Shown: one piece after another, positions 48,623 to 58,277 of the stretch
How positions within the stretch are numbered: position 1 is the stretch's first letter
How the letters are laid out: every line of letters begins with the position of its first letter
Assembly: GCF_000002985.6 (NCBI RefSeq)
Contig: NC_003280.10
Span: 12,830,501-12,894,500, forward strand
DNA length: 64,000 nt
Source: Caenorhabditis elegans
Taxonomy: Eukaryota > Nematoda > Chromadorea > Rhabditida > Rhabditidae
Reading direction: 5' to 3'
Notes under the pieces: generated by a model
What the model was told of the DNA's origin: nothing
Databases searched by the model: none
What the model saw: the letters and a program-made list of their open reading frames with translations, nothing else
Made by a program: the position numbers and the translations under genes

Positions 48623-49200
48623 TTTAAAGGTGGAGTACCAAAATCTAAGACTTGATTTTTTAGACCCAAAATGGCCCAAAACTACCTAATTTCGTAATGA
48701 GACGTTTTGAAAATTTCTCAAAAAAAAATTATGGCAGTTCAAAGTTCTGGAAAAAGGCTTATTTTTAGCGAAAATCGCAATTTTTGCCAATTTATAGGCA
48801 TCACGGCGTCTGGAATTTAATTTTTATTTAATTATCACTCTTTTATTAATATTGTGATCTTTTACTGCGAGTTTATTCGTTGATTTAAGAACATTTTCGG
48901 TCAGTTGGGCACCCCACTGACCGAAAATGTACTTAAATCTACGAATAAACGCTTAATAAAAGATCACAATATTCATTAAAAAGTTATAATTAAATAAAAA
49001 TTAAGTTCCAGAAGCCGTTATGCCTAGAAATTGGCAAAATTTAGATTTTAGCTAAAAATAAGCCTTTTTCCAGAACTTTGAGCGGCCATAACTTTTTTTT
49101 TGAGAAATTTTCAAAACGTCTCATTACGAAATTCGGTAGTTTTGAGTCATTTTGGGTCTAGAAAAGCAAATTCTTAGATTTCGGTACTCCACCTTTCAAA
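48623..49200. repeat. Complete TTTAAAGGTGGAGTACC palindrome
   Basis: Left TTTAAAGGTGGAGTACCAAA, right TCGGTACTCCACCTTTCAAA. Central stem CGGTCAGTTGGGCACCCCAC and TGACCG. Mirrored phrases include TTTCGTAATGAGACGTTTTG and AAAACGTCTCATTACGAAAT. The arms total about 575 bp. Confidence 0.85.
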
Positions 49201-50314
49201 GTGTCTATTTCAACCAAAATTTTTTTTTTTTAAGGGTCTCGGACGGAAAAATGCAAAGAAAAACGAATCAAAGTCAAAGGTTCAACAAAACGCCAAAAAT
49301 CCTGTTGATTTCACCTCAAAAAAAGCTATTTGCGCCGGGGGGGGGGGGGGGGGGAAGAAAACAATGTATATGACCACTGATCGAACTGATAGATTCTTTC
49401 TGCTGAACTGATAATATATATTGGACGGGCAAATTGCCTGTTGCGCGCCACCGAATAAAAATGGCGGCGCCGCGGTCGCCGTTTTTTTATCAGTTTATCA
49501 CCATTTAAGGTCAACAACAAATTCTTTTTTATCTTTTCTAGGAAATTCTTTTTAAAAAATACTAATCGGAGAAACAATTGCAAATCTTGTATTTTTTATT
49601 GAAGAAAAATCGGGATTTCGGCCAAAAAAAAAAGGATTTTACTGAAAATCTGCTAATTTCGGGTTTAAAATGTTGAAAACCGGGGAATTTGAGTGATTTT
49701 CATGATAAAATTCGTTAAAAAACGGATAAAATCGGATAAAATCACACTGGAAGTGAAATTAATTGCATCACAGCGGAAAAAAAAGATGTTGATTTTTAGC
49801 TGGATTTTCTATCAAATAATCAACTTTTTACAGCATTTTATCTTATTTTCCAAGTTTTATCGGCAAGTTTTCCTCCGAAAAAATTAAAAAATTAAATTTT
49901 ACTTAAAACCTAGTTTTTCGGAATTTTTAACTGTTTTTTGGGGCGAAATAGTTGGATAACCAGTCAAAAATTATCAAAAACCATCAAAAATCATCAAAAA
50001 ATGGTCGAAAATGTGAGGAAAATGGGGAAAATGAAGCAAAAATCGATATCAAAAATGATAAACATTCGAGAAAAATCATCTGGCGCGCTACCGTACCTTA
50101 AAGGCGCATGCCCTGATTAGTGGAGTGGGTCTCGCAGCGAAAAACGCATTTTTTAATTAAAAGACGCAGTTTTTCTATTAAAAAGAAAAAGAAAAGAAAT
50201 AATGCGAAATTGATAATTTAAAATTAAAAATTCGAATAAAAATCACAAATAAAACGTCAAAAAACTGCTAGAAAATAAAATTTTCCAATCATTTTCTAAT
50301 TTTTCTCCAAAATA

Positions 50315-51441
50315 ATGTGCTTACATTTGCATTTATCAATGGTTCTATTCCTGTTCTGGCCGTTAATCTTGGTGCTCTCTGTTCTCACAGTCTGTGTCTC
50401 GAAAAAATCACAGAAAAGGTATTAAATGTCAGAGTGTCTCATTTCGGCTTGATCTACTTAGATCTACAAAAAATGCGGGAGAAGAGAGAGAGTTCTCAAC
50501 TTATTTCGCATGATTAAGAACGTGCTGACGTCACATTAAAAAAAAAACTCCCGCATTTTTTGTAGATCAACCCGTAATGGGACATCCTGGCACTAGAAAA
50601 TAGAAACGAAAAATTTCAGCGCCACATCTGAAAAATCGCTGAAATCCGCGGCAACTTCAAATTTTTCATTGATTTCCGACAAAAGTGAGCGAGGCTCGTC
50701 CAGCGAGAAAGTACAGCGGAGAGATCGAAATTCCACGTGAGAGGTTCTCAATGGAGCGAGTTTTCATCGCCTATAAATTCAGAATCGATTCGCTGAAAGT
50801 GCCACGTCGTCCACCGCAGGCGTCAAGCATGTCGAGTTCAGGAAAATCGTACCGAAAATCCGGTAATCAGGTTTCGGTGAGAGGTTCGCAGAAGTCTGAC
50901 ACAACGGATTCGGCAAAAACCGAGCTTATCGAGATGCCACTTGGCAAGGCCGCCAGGTAAACACGTGGTGGCATGGCTCTCCCATTACGGTTTGATCTAC
51001 AAAAAGGGCGGGAATTTTTCGCCCAAAAAAATCCGAAAAATGCGGGAGAAGAGTCTCAGCTGATTTCGCATGGTTAAGAACTTGCTGACGTCATATTTTT
51101 TTGGTTTAAAAACTCCCGCATTTTTTGTAGATCAAATCGTGATGGGACAGCTTGACACCACGTGATTTTATTAAAATGCTACAGTAGTCCATGGCGGGGA
51201 TTCAAATTTTTGACTGTTTTTCTTCCAGAGACGAGCCCAAACACAACATTCTGACACCTGCGGCCGAACAAAAGACGGGTGACTCGTCGCCACCGTCCAA
51301 GCGGGTTCAGTTCGCGCACCCGTTGAAGCGTGTCAAGCGTCGTGCCACGTAAGCAAGTGTGCTCTATTGCTAACATTTTAAAAGTTTTTTTTCAGAATGC
51401 CTCCCGAGGATGCTGACGAGAAGACCATGTATATTGCATGA
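50315..51441 (+). CDS. Small single-pass membrane protein with an RVxF-type PP1 docking motif
   Basis: Exons: 50315-50418, 50620-50736, 50783-50956, 51229-51348 and 51396-51441, giving 186 residues; all four introns are phase 2. I do not recognise the gene. A hydrophobic segment near the N-terminus (MVLFLFWPLILVLSVLTVCV, residues 9-28) followed by KKSQK looks like a signal anchor, so the rest should be cytosolic. The tail is Ser/Lys/Arg-rich, probably disordered, and contains SKRVQFAHP (about residues 154-162), which fits the RVxF consensus (K/R-V-x-F) for binding protein phosphatase 1. Basic KRVKRRA follows. The downstream poly(A) signal AATAAA is at 51452-51457. Introns 1 and 3 each contain a copy of the TIR element. 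The exon model is consistent throughout, but PP1 binding is an inference from a short motif. Confidence 0.8.
50426..50597. mobile_element. Non-autonomous TIR element, copy 4
   Basis: TGTCAGAGTGTCTCATTTCG at the left and GTAATGGGACATCCTGGCAC at the right, with GTGCTGACGTCACATT in the middle; it occupies nearly all of intron 1 of the small membrane protein gene. Confidence 0.8.
50960..51166. mobile_element. Non-autonomous TIR element, copy 5
   Basis: ACACGTGGTGGCATGGCTC at the left and CAGCTTGACACCACGTGA at the right, in intron 3 of the same gene. CTTGCTGACGTCATATT marks the middle. Confidence 0.8.
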
Positions 51442-51526
51442 TTAAATACTCAATAAAGATTTTTTCGTATTTTTTATTTTATTTTTATAAATAGAAATGT
51501 CCAATAAAGTGTGTTCTGGTTTTTCA

Positions 51527-51762
51527 CGGATCTCTCGTTTCCCTCATAAATTGAAATGGAAGAGCTTGCCGAACTAGGCCATTTTGGCTCGGCCATATCT
51601 GGGGTAGATTTACGGCGCGTTGCGTGTCGCGTCGCGGCTCGATTTTAGTTGTAAAACTAAATGCATTTGTTCGTGTGGAGTACACGACTTTCCCTGTCCG
51701 GCGGGCGATTGTCAATGGAGCGCGAAAAATTCGATGAGGAAGGCCAGAAACCCGTGTTTTTG
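51527..51762 (+). repeat. GC-rich dispersed element, copy 1
   Basis: Block with CCGAACTAGGCCATTTTGGC, GGTAGATTTACGGCGCG, TTGCGTGTCGCGTCGCGGCT and GGCGGGCGATTGTCAATGGA. It is much richer in GC than its surroundings. Two more copies are at 61727-61942 (reverse) and 62337-62549 (forward). Confidence 0.8.
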
Positions 51763-52389
51763 GATTGGAATGTTTTAAACGCTTGTATCTCCGCTGCGGT
51801 TGCAGCTATCAAAAAATTGTCAACTAATGAAATATTGCAAAATTTAAGTTAAATATTTTGTTAGTTGGAAGTTTTTTTTCATCTTTTGTATTCGCAGAGT
51901 TACAGGTTCTCAAAGTGAAAAACTTCTAACCTGTGTATCTCCGTTGCCGTTGAAGATATCTGAAAATTGTCAACTAGCGAAATATTGCAAAAATTAAGTT
52001 AAATATTTTGTTAGTTGAAAATTTCTTGAAATATTAAACTTCCGGTGAGCTACAAGCCCTTAAAGTTCAGAAACCTCCCCTTAGAAAGTGCAAATTCCAT
52101 TCTTCATCACCAACCAAACACAATACTTTTCACCTGCACTTTTCCATGTTTTTTCTTCCTCCACATTTTTCTTATCAACTCAATACCAACAATACTGCCA
52201 CAATTCCAATAAATATCCAATTCCACATTCCAGGCGGCTCAAAGAGCTCTGGCTCACCGAGCGCTCCCCCCAGTTGGAGCGACATATGTCCTTTAAAACC
52301 AAACCCTATAATTTTTTTTCTAGAAGTACTTTGGCATTTATTTTGACACATCAGTTAGTTTTGCAAGGTTTTCTGTTTTGTTGGCTCAC

Positions 52390-52625
52390 ATTAGATTGTG
52401 TAGATTTACAGAGTTTTTGTGTAGATTTACGGGTAGGATTTTTTGTAGATTTACAGAAGTTCCGTGTAGATTTACGGGTAGGACTTCTGTAGATTTACAG
52501 AAATTTTGTGTAGATTTACAGGTAGGATTTTTGTAGATTTAAAGAAATTTTGTGTAGATTTACGGGAAGGATTTTTGTAGATTTACGTAGGTTTGTGTAG
52601 ATTTACGGAGATGTTTTTGTAGACG
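52390..52625. repeat. GTGTAGATTTACGGGTAGG tandem repeat
   Basis: About eight imperfect units of 30-40 bp built from GTGTAGATTTACGG and TTTTTGTAGATTTACAG. Single units occur again at 53060-53330, in both orientations. Confidence 0.8.
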
Positions 52626-53659
52626 CAAAGATCAATTTTTTTCAATTTCACATTCAAAGAGCACACATTGGGCTCCAAATAAATTTTCATGTGGTTCATT
52701 CCGCCCAAATTATGGGGCACTTTTACTTCTTTTCTTCTTCAATTTTTCCAAAATTGGCAGCCAATTTTTCTTCTAGTTAAGACACTAAAATTGGTGCATA
52801 AAAGTTGATTTAACGTTTTCCAAAGCTTTGTGCTCGCGGAGCTTGGTTGAATCAAACGTCATTTTATTTATTTTTTCTCTTTTCTTAGCACTAAAAATTG
52901 TATAAATGGAACAATTTAAGAGAAAAGAGAGATACTTTTTCGTTTTCCGTTCCCTTGGAAAAATCAGCTGCCTGTCTATGTTTTTGTCTAGTGTAGAACT
53001 GTGCTTTGGGCTCTTGGAGCTGTAAAATTGAGAGGAATTTTAGATTTTTTGCAGGATTTTTAGTGTAGATTTACGGAGCTTTGTGTGCAATTTCGGCGGA
53101 TTATAGTAATCTGAAAAAAAAAATTTGTGTAGATTTATGTACATATATTTATGTGAATTAACAGCATAATGTTTAAATCTACAAAAACCTTTTATTGCTT
53201 TCTCATACGATTTCTCTCAAAAAAGCATGAAAAAAAATCTGGAGAATCTACACAAACTTACGAAAATCTACATGAACTTTCGCGTAAATTTACACAAGCC
53301 TACGTCAAATCTACTAAATGTAGAATTTCGTAAGTTCTATATAAAGAATATATCATTATTATACCTGAATTACCTGAATTTCGAAAAAAAACTACTCCAC
53401 CTGCCTGAGACCACTCCCCGGCTACACCTCATTTTTAATCACTTAACTCCAGCTTTTCCAATTTTTTTTCTTCTCGAACCTGAACTCTGTGACATGTGTC
53501 AAAGGGTTTCCAGCTGTTTATTAAATATTCTGTCAACATAATATTGCTTATTATGAAAACAACTTTGGCAATTTTTAAAATCAATTTGCTAACATGCACG
53601 TTCCTTTTTTTACTTTCAAATTGAACCTAAAATTAAAAGTTAAAATCATGAATTTTCTC

Positions 53660-53850
53660 GTGGAGTCACAGCGTCCCTTTCCAATTTGATCTACGTAGAT
53701 CTACAAAAAATGCGGGAGTTGAGACGCAGAGTTGGCTCAACTGATTCCGCATGGTTAAGAGCGTGCTGACGTCACAATTTTTCTCGAAAAAGATTTCCGC
53801 ATTTTTTGTAAATCAAACCGTAACGGGACAGCCTGACACAACGTGATTTT
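53660..53850. mobile_element. Non-autonomous TIR element, copy 6
   Basis: GTGGAGTCACAGCGTCCC at the left and CAGCCTGACACAACGTGA at the right, with GATCTACAAAAAATGCGG and GTGCTGACGTCAC inside; intergenic. Confidence 0.75.
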
Positions 53851-54775
53851 GAGGTTTATAGGCAGTTCTGAAAATTGTATTCAAATTTTTAAAAATTTCA
53901 AAATAAAAATTCCCTACCAAAATGTTCTGAAAATTAAAATTCTAAAATTACTACTTTGACTTTTTTCTCAAAAATTATTTTATTGAAAATTTTGAAATTT
54001 TTTTAAAAATAAATCTCACAATCAGAAGGAAAAACTGGACCCTGTGAGACCCTATCACAAAATTAAAAATTTATAAAATTTATAAAAGGCTTGGTTTTCT
54101 TTTTGCGTTTGGTTAAAATTATTTACCCGATAATTTATTTATTTCTAGCACATATCTTGAGTTCAAAATTTCAGTTATTCCGAAAACCAAACGCTCGAAA
54201 ATCCTTATTCGAAAACCCTTTTTAAATTTGTTTTAACTACTTTACGCTCACAATTTGATTCCAAGAAATAAATATTAATGTACGTCAAGAAAATATATTC
54301 TCACAGAAACCTTTTAAAAATTTGGAAAAGAAAAAAAAACTTTAAAAATCATGCGACTCTATATTATTTCTGGAAATGAAGGGAATAAGTGTGGGAACAT
54401 TTTAGATACCTGCCGGTGAAATTTATAGATTTTTTACGCAGTTATCAACGGAATTCTTTGGAAATATTTTTTTTGTTGCAACCAGGAAAATTTCTCACTA
54501 ATTAAAAAAAATCGAATCTTGAAAATGGGAATGCTTTGTACCATTTTATCTTTTTCACATAAAAATTTTTATTTTAAAATTCGCATTTCATTCGTCTCAT
54601 ATAATCCTCCTTTTTCATAAAAATTGTATAAAACAACCTGAGATTCCAAAAAAAAAAACCAATGAATTTTTCTTGTTTTCTCGAAATTTTCAAATTGTTT
54701 TTTTTTTAATATTTCAAAGCGAAATCTTCATTCACGATGCACTACAAAAATTATTTTTATTTAAAAATTCCAGAA

Positions 54776-57700
54776 ATGAGCGAGGAAGAATGCCCGTTCA
54801 AAGCATCCGACGACCAAATTATTCTCCAAACTTCATGGATCCTCCGGCTCAACATAATCTATTGCACATTTCTATCAATCGGGTGTTTTGTTGGAGTTGC
54901 CTACTGTATAAGGTTTATGCGGAAACACCCGATTTTCAGCGAATCCACAGCGATTTTATTATATTTGTCATTAGCGTTTGCAGTTTTTCATGATGTTGCT
55001 CATGTTTTGAGTCAGGTAAGTTCTTCTTCAGACCCAATAAATAAAAAAAAAAAGGTTTCAGTGGGCAGTGATGTATAGGAGCATTTTCTACGCTGATGAT
55101 CCTTGCAACATACTTTTCGACTCTGACGATTGCCTTTCGCTTGGGAGGTCTATTGTTTTTGGGATCAGCGGGCTCATTTTCATACATTCGGCGTTATCAC
55201 TAGATGGGTAAGTTGAAACACTCAGATGTCGGCTGCTAATAGGGTCATGAAACTAGTAAGAAGTCGGGTGCCAAGATAGTACGTTGTGACAGCCGACATC
55301 TTCCTGGTTTTAACGATCCGTGAGGCGTCAGCTGCTGAGTTAATATAGGATTCCTAAACAAGCGAGATGTCGGCTGCCAAGCTATATTGTGGTAACCGAC
55401 ATTTTCCTGGTTTTAACGATCCGTGAGTTGTCGGCTGCTGAGTTCATATAAGATCCCTAAACAAGCGAGATGTCGGCTGCCAAACTATATTGTGGTGACC
55501 GACATCTTCCGGGTTTCAACGCCCCGCGAAGTGTCGGCTGCTGAGACATTTAAAATGTGTGTCATTATCGCATTGCCCGTAGCATATCGGCTTCCGAAAT
55601 TTTTTACGATACTGGTAACCAATACAGATACGTAAATTGTCGGCTACCAATAAAATTTCACGTCTGCGTCAGATGTCTTAAGTTTGCGATCCTTGTAAGC
55701 TCCCGAGATGTCGGCTGCTCAAAAAGCTTTAGCGGCCGACACCTTGCGGGTTTTGAAGTGTCTGCTGCTATTTTAAAATTTTTCTAGGCTTCTCGCCACA
55801 TTCACACCTTGGTTCTACTATAAACAACAACGCATGTGCGGAATCATTCTGGCAGTTTTAATGGTAACATAATTATCAATTTTTGAACTGTAAACCTCAA
55901 ATTTCATCCAGATATCCGTCAGCATTGGGGTTCAATTCTACCTCCTACCAATTGGAGAAAGCGAGAAAGACTACCTGCCCAGTTGTCAGTTCTTTCGAAA
56001 ACAAGACGCACCCAGAGCCAATTTATTTCTCATAAGCAGTCTAGTTTTGACAATTATCAATCTTATGGTCAATGTTACACTGCTTTTCGTTAATAAAATG
56101 CATTCAAAGCGGTGAGTTTTTAGAGTTTTTATTTTCTGCGAAGCTTCGGTTAAGTTCTTGGAGTGTGGTGTTTTCTAGCTATCTGAAAAAATATTTTTCA
56201 TTGTGTTTGAAAATTTCCAATAAAAAAAACAAATGTACATTTTTCTCTATTTCTTTCATTTTGTTAACATCCTATTTCGATCCAAAAATCTTTTTAAAAA
56301 AATTCCCTATAGAGTGAACCATTTGGCTGATGACACAACCGCTTTTATCGGTCAATACATAACTGTCTTCAACGATTCGTCGTACAGGACCCGATTCGAC
56401 GTCGAGTTTCAATATCAGCGAAGTGAGGCGATGATGACGTCAGAGTCGATATCGGTGCTGGTGATTGCGCAGATCAGTGCACTCGGGATTTATGCGGGTG
56501 GAAGTTGGCTTTTTCGGCAGGCCAAGGATGAGATTCCGGTTTACTTGTATAGTAATTTGATTATATGGGTCTATGTGAGTTGATATTTTGGCGGTTTTTT
56601 TAAAAATTTGATCCCAAGTTTAGAATTTGCCGGTTTTGGGAATTTTCGGCAATTCCGGCAATCGCCGATTTTCGAAATTTTCCGCAATCGGCAATTTCGA
56701 CAATTGCCGGTATTTAAAATTTTCGGCAATCGGCAACTTCGACAATTGCCGGTTTTGGGAATTTTCGGCAGTTGCCGAAAATAAAAATTTCCGGCAATCG
56801 GAAATTTTGACAATTGCCGGTATTTAAAATTTTCGGCAATTCCGGCAATTGCCGGTTTTCAAAATGTTCCGCAATCGGCAATTTCGACAATTGCCGGTTT
56901 TGGGGATTTTCGGCAATTTTGGCAATTGCCGAAATAAAAATTTCCGGCAATTGTCGGTTTTTAGGAGTTTTTGGCAATTCCGGCAACTTCGGCAATTGCC
57001 GAAAATAAACATTTCCGGCAATCGGCAATTTTGGCAATTGCCGTTTTTTTTAAATTTTCGACAACTTCGGCAAGTGCCGAAAATAAAAATTTCCGGCAAT
57101 TGGCAATCGACATTTGCCGGTTTTGTAAAATAAACATTAAACTCGGTAGAAAAACTTGTGAAAATGCTCAAAACTGACCTGAAAGTTGCCGATTGCTGCA
57201 GAATCAGGCTTAATAGTTGGGAAATGACATCTTTCAGGCTATTTCAGGCTTTATTGAGCATTTTCTAAAATATTTCGGGTAAAAATTAGTTTATTTTCAA
57301 ATAAATCGAGTGATTTTTTATATTTTAACACTACTTTCTAGTGAAAAATATTCGAACAACTTTGGTTTTTTTTTTGTAGAATTGCCGCCCATCCCTATAT
57401 GAATAAAAATTCGACAAATGGGCAAATTGCCGGTTTGCCGATTTTTTTTTCGGATGTCAGATTTGCCGGAAATTGTCGTTTTCGGCAATATGCCGGTTTG
57501 CTGATTTGCCGGAAACTTTAATTTTCGGCAAATTGCCGATTTGCCGTTTGCCGGATATCAAAGTTGGCGGAAGTGTTCAGAGGGATTTTTTATAAGACGA
57601 AAGCACTTCAAACTGTGTTTTTTTGAATTTTTTCCATTTTTTTCACATAATTTCATAGAATTTGCTTGGTTTTCAAAATAGATGTAGGAACATTCATAGG

Positions 57701-58053
57701 ATGCGTACAATTTTGCCATTTGAAATTGAAATTCTGAAATTTCCAAAAAAATAAGTGCGATACCACAAATTGCCTTTTTTCCGGCAAATTCGGCAAGTCG
57801 GCAATTTGCTGGTTTGTCAATTTTCCAGAAATTTTCAATTCCGGCAATTTGCCGATTTGCCGAAAAAAATCGTTTGCCGCCCATCCCTTCACATTTTCAG
57901 GCAATCTCCTACGCTACCGTAACCCTCCCACTTCTCATCATATTCTGCATTCGATATGTAAGACGGCGCCGCCAGCGGACCATTCATCACATCACAAGCC
58001 ACAAGGAGAGCCAGGATCACAGAATGCAGGAGCTGCGGCGGCTCTGGGGATAA
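54776..58053 (+). CDS. Sra-like serpentine chemoreceptor (7TM GPCR)
   Basis: Exons: 54776-55015, 55062-55207, 55788-55863, 55912-56111, 56313-56574 and 57901-58053; 358 residues with all phases consistent. The ATG follows an acceptor-like AAATTCCAG by two bases, compatible with trans-splicing. Seven hydrophobic segments are visible, for example LNIIYCTFLSIGCFVGVAYC (TM1), STAILLYLSLAFAVFHDVAH (TM2), IVFGISGLIFIHSALSLDGL (TM3), ISVLVIAQISALGIYAGGSW (TM6), then a basic C-tail (RYVRRRRQR). The extracellular ADDPCNILFDSDDC loop and GISGLIFIHSAL resemble the Sra superfamily of nematode chemoreceptors. By family it would act in chemosensory neurons. Intron 2 carries a 103-bp tandem repeat, and intron 5 is a 1.3-kb stretch of CGGCAAT repeats. 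Other Sra-superfamily assignments (Srab, Srb) remain possible. Confidence 0.85.
55200..55765. repeat. 103-bp tandem repeat with GTCGGCTGC motifs
   Basis: The phrase CCTGGTTTTAACGATCCGTG recurs at 55303 and 55406, and a diverged form (CCGGGTTTCAACGCCCCGCG) at 55509, a period of 103 bp. Each unit holds GATGTCGGCTGCCAAG and the reverse CCGACATCTTCC. Further single units run to 55765. Confidence 0.85.
56600..57135. repeat. CGGCAATTGCCG-type array in a receptor intron
   Basis: About 15 units of TTTTCGGCAATCGGCAATTT and CAATTGCCGGTTTTNGGAAT alternate. Because the motif is nearly self-complementary, open frames (KFSAIGNFDNCRF-like) appear on both strands and are not genes. Confidence 0.8.
57375..57890. 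repeat. CGGCAAATTGCCG element with core, second copy
   Basis: It matches the element at 18970-19435 in reverse orientation, including the non-repetitive core (about 57560-57740; minus-strand peptide YECSYIY and NPSEHFRQ). It borders the last exon of the receptor gene. Confidence 0.7.
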
Positions 58054-58086
58054 TTGTTTTATGGGTTTTTCTTTGTGAAATTCTTA

Positions 58087-58092
58087 AATAAA
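58087..58092 (+). terminator. Poly(A) signal AATAAA
   Basis: AATAAA, 34 bp after the receptor stop codon and 185 bp before the ATG of the next gene. Confidence 0.65.
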
Positions 58093-58277
58093 AATTCTCT
58101 ACTTCCTGCTCTCCACCACAAGATTATTTTTTGGCAGACGATTTCTGAGTCTTTCTCTTCTAGTTCCTTCTTTCTCGTCAGTTCCTTTTCGAGCATTTTA
58201 TTAGCTATCAAACATGAGAGCCCTTTTTCAAATATAAACCCATGTCTCGATGGGAACTTTCGACAGAAAAAAGTAAT

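Larger units (their letters stand above)
47592..50314. other. Divergent region between glycogen synthase and the small membrane protein gene
   Basis: No gene is supported. It contains a CGGCAAATC repeat (48060-48245), a GA dinucleotide run (48483-48501), a complete palindromic element (48623-49200), and a G run (49338-49354). Open frames around 48305-48680 on the minus strand look like shadows of Ser-rich/GA-rich sequence. Confidence 0.55.
51763..54775. other. 3-kb intergenic region without a recognised gene
   Basis: Contents: a two-copy tandem repeat of about 147 bp (51783-52030, phrase GAAATATTGCAAAANTTAAG), GTGTAGATTTACGG-type tandem repeats (52390-52620, scattered again 53060-53330), a TIR element (53660-53850), and AT-rich DNA. 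Nothing else was seen. Confidence 0.55.

Noticed and set aside
48305..48679. Minus-strand Ser/Leu-rich frames upstream of glycogen synthase
   Set aside because: Low-complexity and GA-run translation; two frames are equally open.
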